From an uncultured Collinsella sp. (GTDB lineage: Bacteria; Actinomycetota; Coriobacteriia; Coriobacteriales; Coriobacteriaceae): a stretch of 64,000 bases of DNA. Shown here one piece after another: positions 45,112 through 56,450 of the stretch. The number at the start of each line of letters is the position of its first letter. Position 1 is the first letter of the stretch. Location: NCBI GenBank assembly GCA_900541035.1, contig UQIN01000003.1, positions 1 to 64,000 on the forward strand, in the 5' to 3' direction. The translations under genes were made by a program, and so were the position numbers. The notes under the pieces were generated by a model. The model searched no databases. It saw only the letters and a list, made by a program, of their open reading frames with translations, and was not told where the DNA came from.

Positions 45112-46025
45112 CGTTTCTGTTTGCCGGTCAGGGTGCCCAGCATCCCGCGATGGGCGTCGACCTCATCGAAGCATCACCGGCGGCTGCCGAGGTGTTCGCC
45201 ATTGCCGATGAGGTACGCCCGGGGACCAGCGAGCAGTGCCGGAGCGCCTCGAAAGAGGAGCTCTCGCAGACCGAGAACACGCAGCCTTGCGTGTTCGTGC
45301 ACGACTTGGCTGCCGCCGTCGCCCTGCGCGAGCGCGGCGTGGTGCCTGCCGCCTGTGCGGGATTCTCGCTGGGCGAGGTCGCCGCGCTCACCTTTGCGGG
45401 GGCATTCGATACGCGAGCGGGCTTTGAGCTCGTGTGTGAGCGCGCGGCGCTTATGGCCACGGCGGCCGAGCGTCACCCCGGCGGCATGCGCGCCGTCATC
45501 AAACTTGATGCTGCGCAAGTCGAGAACCTGGCTGCGCAGGCCGGCGAGGACTGCTGGCCGGTCAACTACAACAGTTCCCAGCAGACGGTTGTGGCCGGAG
45601 CGCCCGATGCGCTGCAGACCCTCGACGTCCTAGTAAAAGAGGCTGGCGGCCGCGCCATGAAGGTCGCGGTGTCGGGTGCATTTCATAGCCCCTATATGGC
45701 CGAGGCGACAGAGGGGCTGGCGACGTATATCCAAGCCGGCCACGCGCCGTCTCCGCTGCTGATTCCGGTCATGGCAAACATGACGGCGGCGCCCTATCCG
45801 GCGGACCCGCGAGCGGCATCGGATGTCTTGGCCAATCAGGTGAGCCATGCCGTGCGCTGGGTCGATACGCTGCATGCTCTGCAGGATCAAGGCATCGACA
45901 CATTTATTGAGGTCGGCCCCGGCAAAACGCTGTCCGGCCTGGTCAAGCGTACGTTGAGCGACGTTCGTGTGTATTCGTGCGAAACGGCCGAACAGGTCGC
46001 AGCTATTGCCGACGAGCTCGCATAG
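45099..46025 (+). CDS. fabD: Malonyl-CoA-ACP transacylase
   Basis: FabD transfers malonyl from CoA to ACP. The 308-residue protein shows FLFAGQGAQHPAMG, the nucleophile GFSLGEVAAL, the Arg in MRAVIKL-adjacent helix and the catalytic His of SGAFHSPYM, and ends EVGPGKTLSGLVKRT. The start ATG at 45099 lies inside fabK with AAGGG 9 bases upstream, giving translational coupling. Confidence 0.94.
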   Translation: MGSVAFLFAGQGAQHPAMGVDLIEASPAAAEVFAIADEVRPGTSEQCRSASKEELSQTENTQPCVFVHDLAAAVALRERGVVPAACAGFSLGEVAALTFAGAFDTRAGFELVCERAALMATAAERHPGGMRAVIKLDAAQVENLAAQAGEDCWPVNYNSSQQTVVAGAPDALQTLDVLVKEAGGRAMKVAVSGAFHSPYMAEATEGLATYIQAGHAPSPLLIPVMANMTAAPYPADPRAASDVLANQVSHAVRWVDTLHALQDQGIDTFIEVGPGKTLSGLVKRTLSDVRVYSCETAEQVAAIADELA

Positions 46026-46055
46026 TCCACAGGGCTGTAACCCGAAAGGAATGAC

Positions 46056-46829
46056 ATGGGCAACTTGAACAATGGCGCGCTCGAGCGCAACGACTCACGT
46101 CGCGTGGCACTGGTCACGGGCGGCTCGCGGGGTATCGGCCGCGCCTGCGCTATCGGTCTGGCGGAGGATGGCTACGATATCGCCGTCGTCTATGCCGGCA
46201 GCGTCGATGCGGCGCGCGAGACGTGCGACGCCTGCGAGGCGGCTGGCGCCACGGCGCGCTCATATCAATGTGACGTGGCCGACCCCGCTGCCGTCAACGC
46301 GTGCGTGGAAGCGGTCCTCAACGACTTTGGCTCCATTTGGGCGCTCGTCAACAACGCTGGCATCACCCGCGATGGCCTGCTCATGCGCATGGGCGACGAT
46401 GCCTTCGACCGCGTGCTCGATGTCAATCTCAAGGGCACGTTCAATACGACGCGCGCGCTCACCAAGACCTTTATGCGCCAGCGCGGCGGTTGCGTCGTCA
46501 ACATGAGCTCGGTCGTGGGCCTGATGGGCAATGCCGGTCAGGCCAACTACGCTGCCTCTAAGGCGGGCGTGATCGGCCTGACCAAGGCGGTAGCGCGCGA
46601 GCTTGCGCCCCGCGGCGTACGAGTGAACGCGGTCGCACCCGGGTTTGTCGAGACCGATATGACGGCAAAGCTATCGGATAAGGTGCGTGCGGCATGCGAG
46701 GAGCAGATTCCCCTGAGGCGCATGGCGCGTCCCGAGGAAGTGGCCGGCGTGGTGCGCTTTTTGGCGAGCGACGCGGCTGCCTACATTACGGGCGAGGTCG
46801 TACGCGTCGACGGCGGAATGGCGATGTAG
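46056..46829 (+). CDS. fabG: 3-oxoacyl-ACP reductase
   Basis: The 257-residue short-chain dehydrogenase reduces beta-ketoacyl-ACP with NADPH. It has the GGSRGIGRA cofactor loop, VNNAGIT, catalytic Ser (MSSVVG), YAASK and the closing APGFVETDM. The N-terminus is about 12 residues longer than usual (GNLNNGALERNDS). AAAGGA precedes the ATG. Confidence 0.94.
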   Translation: MGNLNNGALERNDSRRVALVTGGSRGIGRACAIGLAEDGYDIAVVYAGSVDAARETCDACEAAGATARSYQCDVADPAAVNACVEAVLNDFGSIWALVNNAGITRDGLLMRMGDDAFDRVLDVNLKGTFNTTRALTKTFMRQRGGCVVNMSSVVGLMGNAGQANYAASKAGVIGLTKAVARELAPRGVRVNAVAPGFVETDMTAKLSDKVRAACEEQIPLRRMARPEEVAGVVRFLASDAAAYITGEVVRVDGGMAM

Positions 46830-46868
46830 AAACCAGGGCCGAAGAACGGCTTGGATGAGGAGACCATG

Positions 46869-48116
46869 ATGGAACAGAGAGTTGCAATCACCGGCATCGG
46901 TGCCGTATCGCCGCTCGGCAACACGGCGCTTGCCACCTGGGCGGCCATGTGCGCCGGCACGTGCGGCATCGGCCCGATCACGCACTTCGATACCGATGCG
47001 TTTGCCGTCAAGGTGGCGGCCGAGGTCAAGGGCTTTGACGGCAACGAGTGCTTTGGCAAGCGTGATGCAAAGCATCTGGACCCCTGCGTTCAGTTTGCGA
47101 TGGCGGCTTCGGACGAGGCTATGCACGATGCGGGCTTTGATGTCGAAGGCGCCATCGATCGAGAGCGCCTGGGCGTCTACGTGGGCTCGGGTGTGGGCGG
47201 CATGCAGACACTCGTCGACAACGTCCACACGATCGCCGATCGGGGGCCTCGTCGCGCATCGCCTTACATGATCGCGATGATGATTCCCAACATGGCTTCG
47301 GGCAACATCGCGATTCGCCATAAGGCAAAGGGCCCGACCCTGCCCGTCGTGACTGCCTGCGCGACTTCTGCCCATGCGGTGGGTGAGGCGTTCCGCGCCA
47401 TCAAGCACGGCTATGCCGACGCGATCCTCGCGGGCGGCGCCGAGGCCGCAATTATCCCCGATGCCGTTGCGGGCTTTACGTCCTGCCGCGCATTGACCAC
47501 CAACCCTGATCCCGCGACGGCTTGCCGCCCGTTCGATGCAGACCGCGATGGCTTTGTGATGGGCGAGGGCGCCTGCGTGCTCGTGCTCGAGAGCATGGAA
47601 CATGCGCAGGCGCGCGGTGCGCACATTTATGCCGAGGTCGTGGGCTACGGCAACACCGATGATGCCTATCACATCACGAGCCCTGATCCCGAGGCTGCCG
47701 GCATTGCCCGCGCGATATCGCTGGCGGTGACCGAGGGCGACGTCAGGCCTTCCGAGGGTCTCTACATCAATGCTCACGGCACATCGACCAAGCTCAACGA
47801 TTCGTCCGAGACGGCGGGCATTAAGCGTGCGCTCGGCGAGGACGCGGCGCGCGCCGCGCACGTCTCGTCGACTAAGTCGATGACCGGCCACATGATCGGT
47901 GCCACGGGCGCCATCGAGGTCATGGCCTGCGCCATGGCGCTCGAGCAGGGCGTGGTGCCGCCGACCATTAACTACCGCACGCCCGATCCCGCCTGCGATC
48001 TTGACTACACGCCCAATCGCGCAGTTCGCGCCGACCTTACCTGGGCGCTTTCGACCAACCTAGGCTTTGGCGGGCACAACGCCGCCATCGCGCTGCGTAG
48101 ATATACGAGGAGCTAG
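46869..48116 (+). CDS. fabF: Beta-ketoacyl-ACP synthase II
   Basis: FabF extends acyl-ACP chains. The 415-residue condensing enzyme shows the Cys of TACATSAHAVGEA, the His of NAHGTSTKLND and of NLGFGGHNA, and Lys in SSTKSMTGHMIGA. Two adjacent ATG codons (46866 and 46869) fit; the second is preferred, 6 bases from GAGGAG. accB starts 3 bases after its stop. Confidence 0.94.
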   Translation: MEQRVAITGIGAVSPLGNTALATWAAMCAGTCGIGPITHFDTDAFAVKVAAEVKGFDGNECFGKRDAKHLDPCVQFAMAASDEAMHDAGFDVEGAIDRERLGVYVGSGVGGMQTLVDNVHTIADRGPRRASPYMIAMMIPNMASGNIAIRHKAKGPTLPVVTACATSAHAVGEAFRAIKHGYADAILAGGAEAAIIPDAVAGFTSCRALTTNPDPATACRPFDADRDGFVMGEGACVLVLESMEHAQARGAHIYAEVVGYGNTDDAYHITSPDPEAAGIARAISLAVTEGDVRPSEGLYINAHGTSTKLNDSSETAGIKRALGEDAARAAHVSSTKSMTGHMIGATGAIEVMACAMALEQGVVPPTINYRTPDPACDLDYTPNRAVRADLTWALSTNLGFGGHNAAIALRRYTRS

Positions 48117-48119
48117 AGC

Positions 48120-48593
48120 ATGGATTCCAAAAGACTTGCCGAGATAGCCGATGTGATGGAGGACCGCGGCCTCACGCGCGTGCGCGTTGAGGAGCCCGAT
48201 GGCACCGCGGTCGAACTCGAGCGCGCGAGCGCCGCGCAGCCGGTTGCCGTGCCCATGCCTATGCCGAGCGCTATGACCGCTCCAGTTGCAGCTCCCACAG
48301 TCGCGCCTGCCGCACCGGAGCCCGCCGCGCAGACACCTGCCGCCGCACCGGAGCCCAAGGGCACCGAGGTGACCGCTCCCATGGTCGGCGTTTTCTATGC
48401 TGCCCCGGCGCCGGGCGACGAACCGTTTGTGCACGTGGGCTCCAAGGTCAAGGCTGGCGAGACCCTTTGCATCATCGAGGCCATGAAGGTTCTCAACGAG
48501 GTGACGGCCGAGGCAGACGGCGAGGTGCTCGAGATCTGCGTGGCCGACGGCGACCTCGTGGAGTTCGGCAGCTGCCTCATGAGGATCGGATAG
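48120..48593 (+). CDS. accB: Acetyl-CoA carboxylase biotin carboxyl carrier protein
   Basis: The 157-residue carrier of the carboxylase. The N-terminal region is followed by a long Ala/Pro linker (about 40-80) and the biotinyl domain with EAMKVLNEV, whose lysine is biotinylated by BirA encoded divergently. Length and domain order match the family. Confidence 0.95.
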   Translation: MDSKRLAEIADVMEDRGLTRVRVEEPDGTAVELERASAAQPVAVPMPMPSAMTAPVAAPTVAPAAPEPAAQTPAAAPEPKGTEVTAPMVGVFYAAPAPGDEPFVHVGSKVKAGETLCIIEAMKVLNEVTAEADGEVLEICVADGDLVEFGSCLMRIG

Positions 48594-48602
48594 GTGATAT
48601 CC

Positions 48603-49025
48603 ATGAACAAAGAAGAGCTCAAGAAGCTGTTACCGCATCGCGAGCCGATGCTTTTGCTCGACGAGGCCGAGCTGGTGGGCGACGAGGCCCACGGCAAGAT
48701 CACGATCACGGGCGACGAGTACTTTTTGCAGGGGCATTTTCCGGGAAACCCGGTCGTCCCCGGCGTGATTCAGTGCGAGATGCTCGCCCAGAACTGCTGC
48801 GTGCTGCTGATGGGCGATGAGGAGGCGCGCGGCGCGACGCCGTTCTATACGAGCCTCGATAAGGTGCGCTTTAAGCGTCCGGTGCGCCCGGGCGACACGG
48901 TTGATCTGGTGTGCACCATCACGCGTGCGCGCGGGCCGTTCCGCTTTGCGACGGGTACTGCGAGCGTCAACGGTGAGGTTTGCTGCCGCGCCGATATGTC
49001 CTTTGCACTCATGCACGAAAGTTAA
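48603..49025 (+). CDS. fabZ: 3-hydroxyacyl-ACP dehydratase
   Basis: The 140-residue hot-dog-fold dehydratase has LLPHREPMLLLDEAEL, the catalytic His of FLQGHFPGNPVVPGVIQCEMLAQ and Glu in the same segment. The ATG at 48603 is preferred to a GTG at 48594 on the basis of spacing to AGG and the conserved start. Confidence 0.93.
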   Translation: MNKEELKKLLPHREPMLLLDEAELVGDEAHGKITITGDEYFLQGHFPGNPVVPGVIQCEMLAQNCCVLLMGDEEARGATPFYTSLDKVRFKRPVRPGDTVDLVCTITRARGPFRFATGTASVNGEVCCRADMSFALMHES

Positions 49026-49035
49026 GGAAGGCTTC

Positions 49036-50365
<1,330 letters not shown>

Positions 50366-50379
<14 letters not shown>

Positions 50380-52090
50380 AAAAGCGAAGACGGTCAATGT
50401 CCTTGAGGGGCCGATAACCGAGTCGTGCGCCGAGTTTCCCGCGCGCCATGTGTTTATCAAGTGCCCGGAGTGCCGCCGTGTGATCGATGAGGCACGCCTG
50501 CACGACAACCTCGAGGTCTGCCCTCGTTGCGGCAAACACTTTCGCGTGAGCGGTCGCGCGCGCATGCTCATGACGGTCGACGAGGGCACGTTTGAGGAAT
50601 GGGATGCCAGTCTGGTGCCGGAGGACTTCCTCTCGTTTCCCGGCTATGCCGACAAGCTCAAGAGCGTGAGCGAACGTTCGGGCGAGCGCGATGCCGTTGT
50701 GTGCGGCAAGGGCAAAATCTGCGGTTGCGATACGGCGCTCTTCTTTATGGACGCCAACTTTATGATGGGCTCGATGGGTTCCGTGGTGGGCGAGAAGATC
50801 TGTCGCACATTTGAGCGAGCGACCGAGCTTGGATTGCCAGTTGTCGGCTTTACCGTTTCGGGCGGTGCGCGCATGCAAGAGGGCGTGACATCGCTTATGC
50901 AGATGGCCAAGATTTCTGCGGCGGTTAGGCGCCATAGCGAGGCGGGCGGCCTGTATATCACGGTGCTCACTGACCCCACGACCGGAGGCGTAACCGCGAG
51001 CTTTGCCATGGAGGGCGATATTATCCTGGCCGAGCCCGATGCCCTGACGGCATTTGCCGGCCCGCGCGTGATCGAGCAGAACATGCACAAGCGCCTGCCC
51101 AAGGGATTCCAGCGCTCCGAGTTTTTGCTGGAGCACGGCTTTTGCGATGCCGTTGTTCCGCGTGGCGAGATCGCGCTCACGGTAGGCGAGCTGCTGGCGC
51201 TGCACGAAGGGCACGCGCCCGGCCTGGGGGCACCGCACGAGATCGTGCATACGGGTCGCCGCGGCAAGAAGCTGGGACATCTGTTTAAGCGCACGGCCGC
51301 GCCAAAAACGGCACTCGAGATTGTCAAGCAGACCCGCTCGGCAGATCGCGCCACGGCGGGCGAGATGATCTCGCTGGGCCTGGATGGATTTGTGGAGCTG
51401 CATGGCGACCGTTACTTTGGCGACGACGCCGCCGTGGTGGCTGGCATTGGCTGGAAAGACGGGCGACCCGTGACGGTCATCGCCGTCGAGCGCGGTACCA
51501 CGACCAAAGAGCGCATGCGTCGCAACTTTGGTATGGCACATCCCGAGGGCTACCGCAAAGCGCGTCGCCTGATGCGCCAGGCCGAAAAGTTTGGTCGACC
51601 GGTTCTGTGTCTGGTCGATACTTCGGGCGCGTTTTGCGGCATCGGTGCCGAGGAGCGCGGCCAGGGCGAGGCGATTGCCCAGAATCTCATGGAGATGAGC
51701 GGCCTTAAGACGCCGATTGTCTCGGTGGTGACAGGCGAGGGCGGCTCTGGTGGCGCGCTGGCGCTGTCCGTGGCCGACCGCATCCTGATGCTCTCGAGCT
51801 CGGCCTATTCGGTCGTGAGCCCCGAGGCCTGTGCGTCGATCCTGTGGAAGGATACCGAGCGCGCGAATGAGGCCGCCGAGGCGCTTAAGCTCACGGCCCC
51901 CGATCTGTTGGCGCTCGGCATCATCGACGGCATTGTTGACGATAGGGGCCTGTCGCATGAGGAGATCGCCGGTGCCGTCATGTCCTCGGCATTTGATGCC
52001 TTCGATACGCTTGGGCAGCTCGACGACGCGACCCTCACAAACCTCCGCTACGAAAAGTACCGCGCAATCGGTCAGTACCGCACGATGTGA
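50366..52090 (+). CDS. accDA: Acetyl-CoA carboxyltransferase, beta-alpha fusion (AccD-AccA)
   Basis: A 574-residue fusion of both carboxyltransferase subunits. The AccD part (about 1-285) has the four-Cys zinc ribbon (CPECRRVID...CPRCGKHF) and the GSMGSVVGEK / TVSGGARMQEG core. The AccA part (about 290-574) has VELHGDRYFGDD, GRPVTVIAVERG, DTSGAFCGIGAEERGQGEAIA and GEGGSGGALALSVAD. Both active-site halves look intact. The start at 50366 lies inside accC, 7 bases after GGGG. It closes the fatty-acid operon. Confidence 0.93.
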
Positions 52091-52106
52091 CAAAGGGACA
52101 GCCCGC

Positions 52107-53345
52107 ATGTCATATTGGGAAAGGCGTTCCATGCTACAAGTTTCCAACACCACGTTTACAACGTCGGTTTCATCAAACGCCATGGCCGTGGTGAACTATC
52201 TGTCCAAAAGCATGATGTCGGCGCTGCCGTTTATTGTCTGCGCGGCGTTGTTCCGCACCGTCGCCGTCATTATGGGCGAAGGCATGCTGGGCCTGTGGTC
52301 TGCCGATTCCGATATCTATCGCCTGTTCTACAGTTGGCTCTATAACGCCGGCTACTACTTTTTGCCCATTTATCTTGGTTGGGCGGCCGCCCGCCAGCTC
52401 GGTTGCTCGGAGCAGCTGGGCATGATGCTGGGCGGCGTATTGATTGCGCCCGATCTGCTTAAGCTCGTCGATGCCGCATCGACGACGGGGGCATCGATGA
52501 CTTCCGTGTATGGTCTGCTTCCTGCGCCGGTCAACGATTACACGACGACTGTTATTCCGGTTCTCATCTCGGTGCCCGTGCTATGGCGAGTGGAGTGTTT
52601 CTTTTCGCGCGTTATCCCTAAGGCCGTGGCGTTTTCGTTCGTTCCGTTTGCGACCATGCTTGTCATGGTTCCGGTTTCGCTGTGTATTACGGCGCCGGCG
52701 GGCAGCTATCTGGGCATGCTGTTGGGCCAGCTTATGTTTATGCTTGGCAATTCCGGTGGCATCGTGTCGCTGCTCACGCTCATGGGGCTTGCTGCGGGCT
52801 GGGAGTTCCTAAAGATCGCCGGCGTCAGCAACGTTGTCCTATCGCTCGCCTATGCGCAGTTTATGAGTGTGGGAACGGATTCGTGCATCCTGATCGCCGC
52901 GACGATGGCAACGTTCGCCGTTTGGGGCATGCCCTTTGGCGCGTCGCTCCGCGTTGCGGATAAGGACGAGAAGGCGCTCATGCTGGGCTATTCAATCTCG
53001 GGTGTTCTTGGCGGCGTAAGCGAGCCGGCGCTGTACGGTTGCGGCTTTAAATATGGCAGGTGCCTGACGTGCATGGCCATTGGCGGCGCCGTCGGAGGCC
53101 TTGTTGCGGCCGTGGGCCACGTTACGGCCTATACCATCGGCATGACGAATGTCCTTATGGTCATTGGCTTTGCCACGGGCGGCATCCCGAACCTGCTGTG
53201 GTGCTGCGCTGCCGGCGGTGTGGCATTTGCGGTGTCTGCGGCGCTGAGCTACTGCTTTGGCGTGGTGCCGGCGAAGGGACAGACGACGGGCGACGGAGCC
53301 GATTCACCCGAAACCTCGAAGAGCGTGGCCGAAGTAAGCGCGTAA
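52107..53345 (+). CDS. PTS EIIC permease (glucoside/sucrose type), no A or B domain
   Basis: A 412-residue membrane component of a sugar phosphotransferase system with about ten helices. Conserved EIIC segments include SLAYAQFMSVGTDSC and SGVLGGVSEPALYGCGFKYGR. An internal ATG at 52131 with GGAAAGG upstream would also serve (404 residues). It lacks EIIA and EIIB domains, so it must borrow them; the EIIA at 15.3 kb is the only PTS partner in the window. It starts 16 bases after accDA and may share its transcript. Confidence 0.82.
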   Translation: MSYWERRSMLQVSNTTFTTSVSSNAMAVVNYLSKSMMSALPFIVCAALFRTVAVIMGEGMLGLWSADSDIYRLFYSWLYNAGYYFLPIYLGWAAARQLGCSEQLGMMLGGVLIAPDLLKLVDAASTTGASMTSVYGLLPAPVNDYTTTVIPVLISVPVLWRVECFFSRVIPKAVAFSFVPFATMLVMVPVSLCITAPAGSYLGMLLGQLMFMLGNSGGIVSLLTLMGLAAGWEFLKIAGVSNVVLSLAYAQFMSVGTDSCILIAATMATFAVWGMPFGASLRVADKDEKALMLGYSISGVLGGVSEPALYGCGFKYGRCLTCMAIGGAVGGLVAAVGHVTAYTIGMTNVLMVIGFATGGIPNLLWCCAAGGVAFAVSAALSYCFGVVPAKGQTTGDGADSPETSKSVAEVSA

Positions 53346-53383
53346 ACCTGTGCGACACAAGGACGATTCCTTTGCCATATTCC

Positions 53384-53417
53384 AAGGCCGTGGCCCGTGT
53401 GGGTTGCGGCCTTTTTT
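53384..53417 (+). terminator. Rho-independent terminator after EIIC
   Basis: AAGGCCG (53384-53390) pairs with CGGCCTT (53407-53413), with inner CCC/GGG pairing, followed by TTTT. Confidence 0.85.
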
Positions 53418-53496
53418 GTATCTGGGGGACAAAGTGGCTACACTACAATCCGTTTGAGCAATAGATATATAGGTAGTACCGTGGGGGCGGATGTAG

Positions 53497-54651
53497 ATGG
53501 TCGAGTGGATTGTTAAGCGTGCGCAGGGCGACCGTGCGCGCGTGGGCACGTTGACGGGCGTGGTGTGTATTCTCGCCAATGTGGCACTATGCGCTGCGAA
53601 GGGCGCAATTGGTGTGCTGTCGGGATCGGTTTCGATTGTGGCGGATGCCATGAACAACCTGTCCGATGCAAGCTCGAATATCGTGAGCGTGCTGGGCTTT
53701 AAGCTGGCGAGCAAGCCGGCCGACCCCGAGCATCCTTACGGCCACGGTCGCTACGAGTATCTCTCGGGTTTGGTCGTGGCGGCGCTCGTGCTGCTTATTG
53801 GCATCGAACTGGTGAAGTCCTCGGTGGAGCGTATTGTCAACCCGGAGCCTGTCGAGTTCTCGCTTGCCCTGGTGGCAGTCCTGGCACTTTCGATGGTTGT
53901 AAAGCTGTGGATGGCGGCCCTCAACCAAAAGCTCGGCGATCGCATTGAGTCCGAGACGCTGCATGCGACCGCGCAGGATTCCAAGAACGATGTCCTTGCC
54001 ACAGGCGCCGTGTTGGCGTGCGCAATTGTTTCGCAGGTGACGCACATCAATCTTGACGCATGGGTCGGCCTTGCCGTTGGCGCCTATATTGGCTGGAGCG
54101 GTTTTGAGCTCATCCAGGATACGGTGAGCCCGCTTTTGGGCCAGACGCCCGATCCTAAGCTGGTCAAGCACATTCGAGACAAGATCATGAGCTATCCCGG
54201 CGTTTTGGGCGTTCACGATTTGATGGTTCACGACTACGGCCCGGGCAGGAAGTTCGCAAGCGCTCACGCCGAGATGGCGGCCGAAGCCAGCCCGATGGAA
54301 AGTCACGACACGCTCGATAACATCGAGCAGTCGTTTAGGAATGAAGACGGCATGATTGTCACACTTCACTACGACCCCATCGTGACCGATGACCCCAAAG
54401 TGGCGAGCATGCGTTTGAGCATTAACGCCATGGCTCAACAGATCGATAGCCGTCTTTCCATTCACGACCTGCGCTGTGTGCCGGGCCCTACGCACACCAA
54501 CGTGATCTTTGACTGCGTGCGCCCCTCGGATTTGCAAATGAGCGCCGAAGATCTAAAGCGGACACTAGCAAAACAGGTCGAATCCGAATACCCCAATTCA
54601 TTCGCAAAGATCACGATCGACGAAGACTACGTAGGCCATACTCACGAATAG
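53497..54651 (+). CDS. Cation diffusion facilitator transporter
   Basis: A 384-residue metal/proton antiporter that exports divalent cations. Metal-site motifs are VADAMNNLSDASSN in TM2 and AQDSKNDVLA in TM5, the latter a DxxxD arrangement that in this family points to manganese or iron rather than zinc (which uses HxxxD). The CDF cytoplasmic domain follows (about 210-290), then ~95 extra residues with a second ferredoxin-like pattern ending GHTHE. A/G-rich spacing precedes the ATG. A link to FeoAB iron uptake is possible but unproven. Confidence 0.88.
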   Translation: MVEWIVKRAQGDRARVGTLTGVVCILANVALCAAKGAIGVLSGSVSIVADAMNNLSDASSNIVSVLGFKLASKPADPEHPYGHGRYEYLSGLVVAALVLLIGIELVKSSVERIVNPEPVEFSLALVAVLALSMVVKLWMAALNQKLGDRIESETLHATAQDSKNDVLATGAVLACAIVSQVTHINLDAWVGLAVGAYIGWSGFELIQDTVSPLLGQTPDPKLVKHIRDKIMSYPGVLGVHDLMVHDYGPGRKFASAHAEMAAEASPMESHDTLDNIEQSFRNEDGMIVTLHYDPIVTDDPKVASMRLSINAMAQQIDSRLSIHDLRCVPGPTHTNVIFDCVRPSDLQMSAEDLKRTLAKQVESEYPNSFAKITIDEDYVGHTHE

Positions 54652-54698
54652 GGGAATAGGACTGCGCCGCTCAAGCTATTTATGCAAAAGGGGAGAGA

Positions 54699-55325
54699 AT
54701 GAAGAGGCTATATCTACTGCGTCACGGTCAGACGGAATTCAACGTCAAAAAACTCGTCCAAGGTCGCTGCGACTCACCGCTCACCGACCTAGGTCGCCAG
54801 CAAGCGGGGGCGGCAGCCGCATGGCTCAAAGCCCATAACGTCGTACCCGACAAAGTGGTCTCCTCACCCTTGGGCCGCGCCATGGACACGGCAGGCCTCG
54901 TCGCATGCGAGCTCCTCGGCCCGGACGCTGCTGTCGAGCCCTGCAAAGGCATCATCGAGCGCTGCTACGGAACCTTCGAGGAAGGCCCTCACGACGTCCT
55001 GCCCACCGACGTCTGGGATCCGGGCGAGGATTTGGTCTCCTTTGGAGGAGAGGGAAGTCATGCCCTACAGGAGCGCATGGTAGACACCCTCACCAATCTC
55101 ATGAGTGCTAAGGACACCGAAACCCTCCTAGCAGTAAGCCACGGCAGCGCCAGCCGCCAATTCATTAAGGCTGCAGCCCCAGAGGGCTTCGAGCTCCCAG
55201 CAAAACTCCCCAACTGCGCCATCATGATCTTCAATTTCGATGAGGCAAAGCCACAAGCAGAAGGCGAGCCAATGCAATGCAAGTTCACCCTCCAGCAAAT
55301 AGTGGACCCCCAACAAAGTAATTAG
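54699..55325 (+). CDS. Histidine phosphatase (phosphoglycerate-mutase-like)
   Basis: A 208-residue phosphatase with the catalytic LRHGQTEFN (His8), SSPLGRAMDTA, the Glu in CYGTFEEG and second His in AVSHGSASRQ. It is likely a general phosphatase rather than glycolytic mutase. Codon use is richer in A-ending codons (CTA, CCA, GCA, CAA, AAA) than the ribosomal genes, a trait that begins in the last ~110 bases of the CDF gene. Family B copy 3 starts 34 bases after the stop. Confidence 0.88.
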   Translation: MKRLYLLRHGQTEFNVKKLVQGRCDSPLTDLGRQQAGAAAAWLKAHNVVPDKVVSSPLGRAMDTAGLVACELLGPDAAVEPCKGIIERCYGTFEEGPHDVLPTDVWDPGEDLVSFGGEGSHALQERMVDTLTNLMSAKDTETLLAVSHGSASRQFIKAAAPEGFELPAKLPNCAIMIFNFDEAKPQAEGEPMQCKFTLQQIVDPQQSN

Positions 55326-55359
55326 CTGAGCGAGCAGGGTTAAGCAGACATCAACGTGT

Positions 55360-55524
55360 CGTCTTTCGAGCTTTGGCGGAGGGGCGGGGCCGAGAGTAGT
55401 TAAGGTTGTCGCGAGTTCCGCACGAACAGGAGAGCACTTAATGTGCTCTCCGTCGTGAGCAGGACTGTAGAGCAGCAACCTTAACTACTCTCGGCCCCGC
55501 CCCTCCGCCAAAGCTCGGAAGACG
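55360..55524 (+). repeat. Family B giant hairpin, copy 3 (upstream of rplC)
   Basis: The 49-nt arms (55360-55408 and 55476-55524) pair at 48 of 49 positions. The 67-nt core (55409-55475) matches copy 2: TCGCGAGTTCCGCACGA, hairpin GGAGAGCAC-TTAAT-GTGCTCTCC, then AGCAGGACTGTAGAGCAG. It is the longest and most perfect of the three. Confidence 0.95.
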
Positions 55525-55575
55525 TGCCACGCACTTTACCTGCGTAAACAATGTGAGTGAAATATGAATCTCGAT

Positions 55576-55600
55576 GGATACGCCCGCAGCCGTGTATACT
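55576..55600 (+). promoter_or_regulatory. Shared ribosomal promoter motif, rplC copy
   Basis: A 25-nt stretch starting GGATACGCCCGCAGCC and ending in the -10-like TATACT (55595-55600). It matches the motif upstream of rplB (57441-57465) at 22 of 25 positions. A classical -35 box is not evident, so the motif itself may substitute for it. Confidence 0.65.
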
Positions 55601-55783
55601 AAACAGCTGTGTGTAACCAGGGGAGTATTCTGGCTGGACAAAATGCCTGCTTAATAGGGTTGTCAGGTAGTCCGGGCGCAATACAAGACTGGGGAGCACG
55701 TCGTGTAAGTAGTGGTCCTCTAGGGGCGTACGCTCGGTGGTGTACGCATTGTCCCAAGACCACGCGAGAGTTGGGATCATATC
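55601..55783 (+). promoter_or_regulatory. Long 5' leader of the rplC operon
   Basis: About 180 transcribed bases before rplC without an ORF I can support. It contains inverted repeats such as GCGTACGC/GTGTACGC (55727-55750). Autoregulation by a ribosomal protein such as L4 is possible, but I do not recognise a known leader structure. Confidence 0.4.
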
Positions 55784-56404
55784 TTGATCAGCATGATTCT
55801 CGGCCGCAAGATTGGCATGACCCAGGTTTGGGACGAGGACGACAACGTCGTTCCCGTCACGGTCATCCAGGCTGGCCCCTGCGCTGTCTCGCAGGTTAAA
55901 ACTCAGGCAACCGACGGCTATGACGCCGTCCAGATCGGTTTCGGCGACATCAAGGCCAAGAACGTGAACAAGCCCATGGCTGGTCACTTCGCTAAGGCTG
56001 GCGTCGAGCCTGTCCGTTTCCTTCGTGAGGTCCGCGTCGAGAACGGCGAGGAGCACAAGGTCGGCGAGGTCGTCACCGTCGCTGATTTCGCTGATGTCGA
56101 GAAGGTCGACGTCATCGGTACCTCCAAGGGTAAGGGCTTCCAGGGTCGCATCAAGCGCTGGGGTCAGCGCCGCGGTCCTATGACGCATGGTTCTCACTTC
56201 CAGCGTCACCCCGGTTCTATCGGTCAGTGCGCCTATCCTGCGCGCGTCCTCAAGGGCGTCAAGATGGCCGGTCACATGGGTAACGAGCGCGTTACCGTCA
56301 AGAACCTTTCCGTTGTCCGCATCGATGCCGAGCAGAACCTCATCTTGGTCAAGGGCGCTGTCCCGGGTGCCAAGAATGGTCTCGTCGCCATCCGTATGGC
56401 CTAA
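55784..56404 (+). CDS. rplC: 50S ribosomal protein L3
   Basis: L3 nucleates 23S folding. The 206-residue protein shows ILGRKIGMTQVWDEDDNVVPVT and the L3 signature KGFQGRIKRWGQRRGPMTHGS. The start is taken as TTG 55784 (spacing 7 from GGGAT); the ATG at 55793, three codons in, is the alternative. It opens the truncated S10 operon now lacking rpsJ. Confidence 0.95.
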   Translation: MISMILGRKIGMTQVWDEDDNVVPVTVIQAGPCAVSQVKTQATDGYDAVQIGFGDIKAKNVNKPMAGHFAKAGVEPVRFLREVRVENGEEHKVGEVVTVADFADVEKVDVIGTSKGKGFQGRIKRWGQRRGPMTHGSHFQRHPGSIGQCAYPARVLKGVKMAGHMGNERVTVKNLSVVRIDAEQNLILVKGAVPGAKNGLVAIRMA

Positions 56405-56450
56405 GGGCCCAGCCCATTTAGCCCAGCGTCATACCAAGGAGAACACTTAA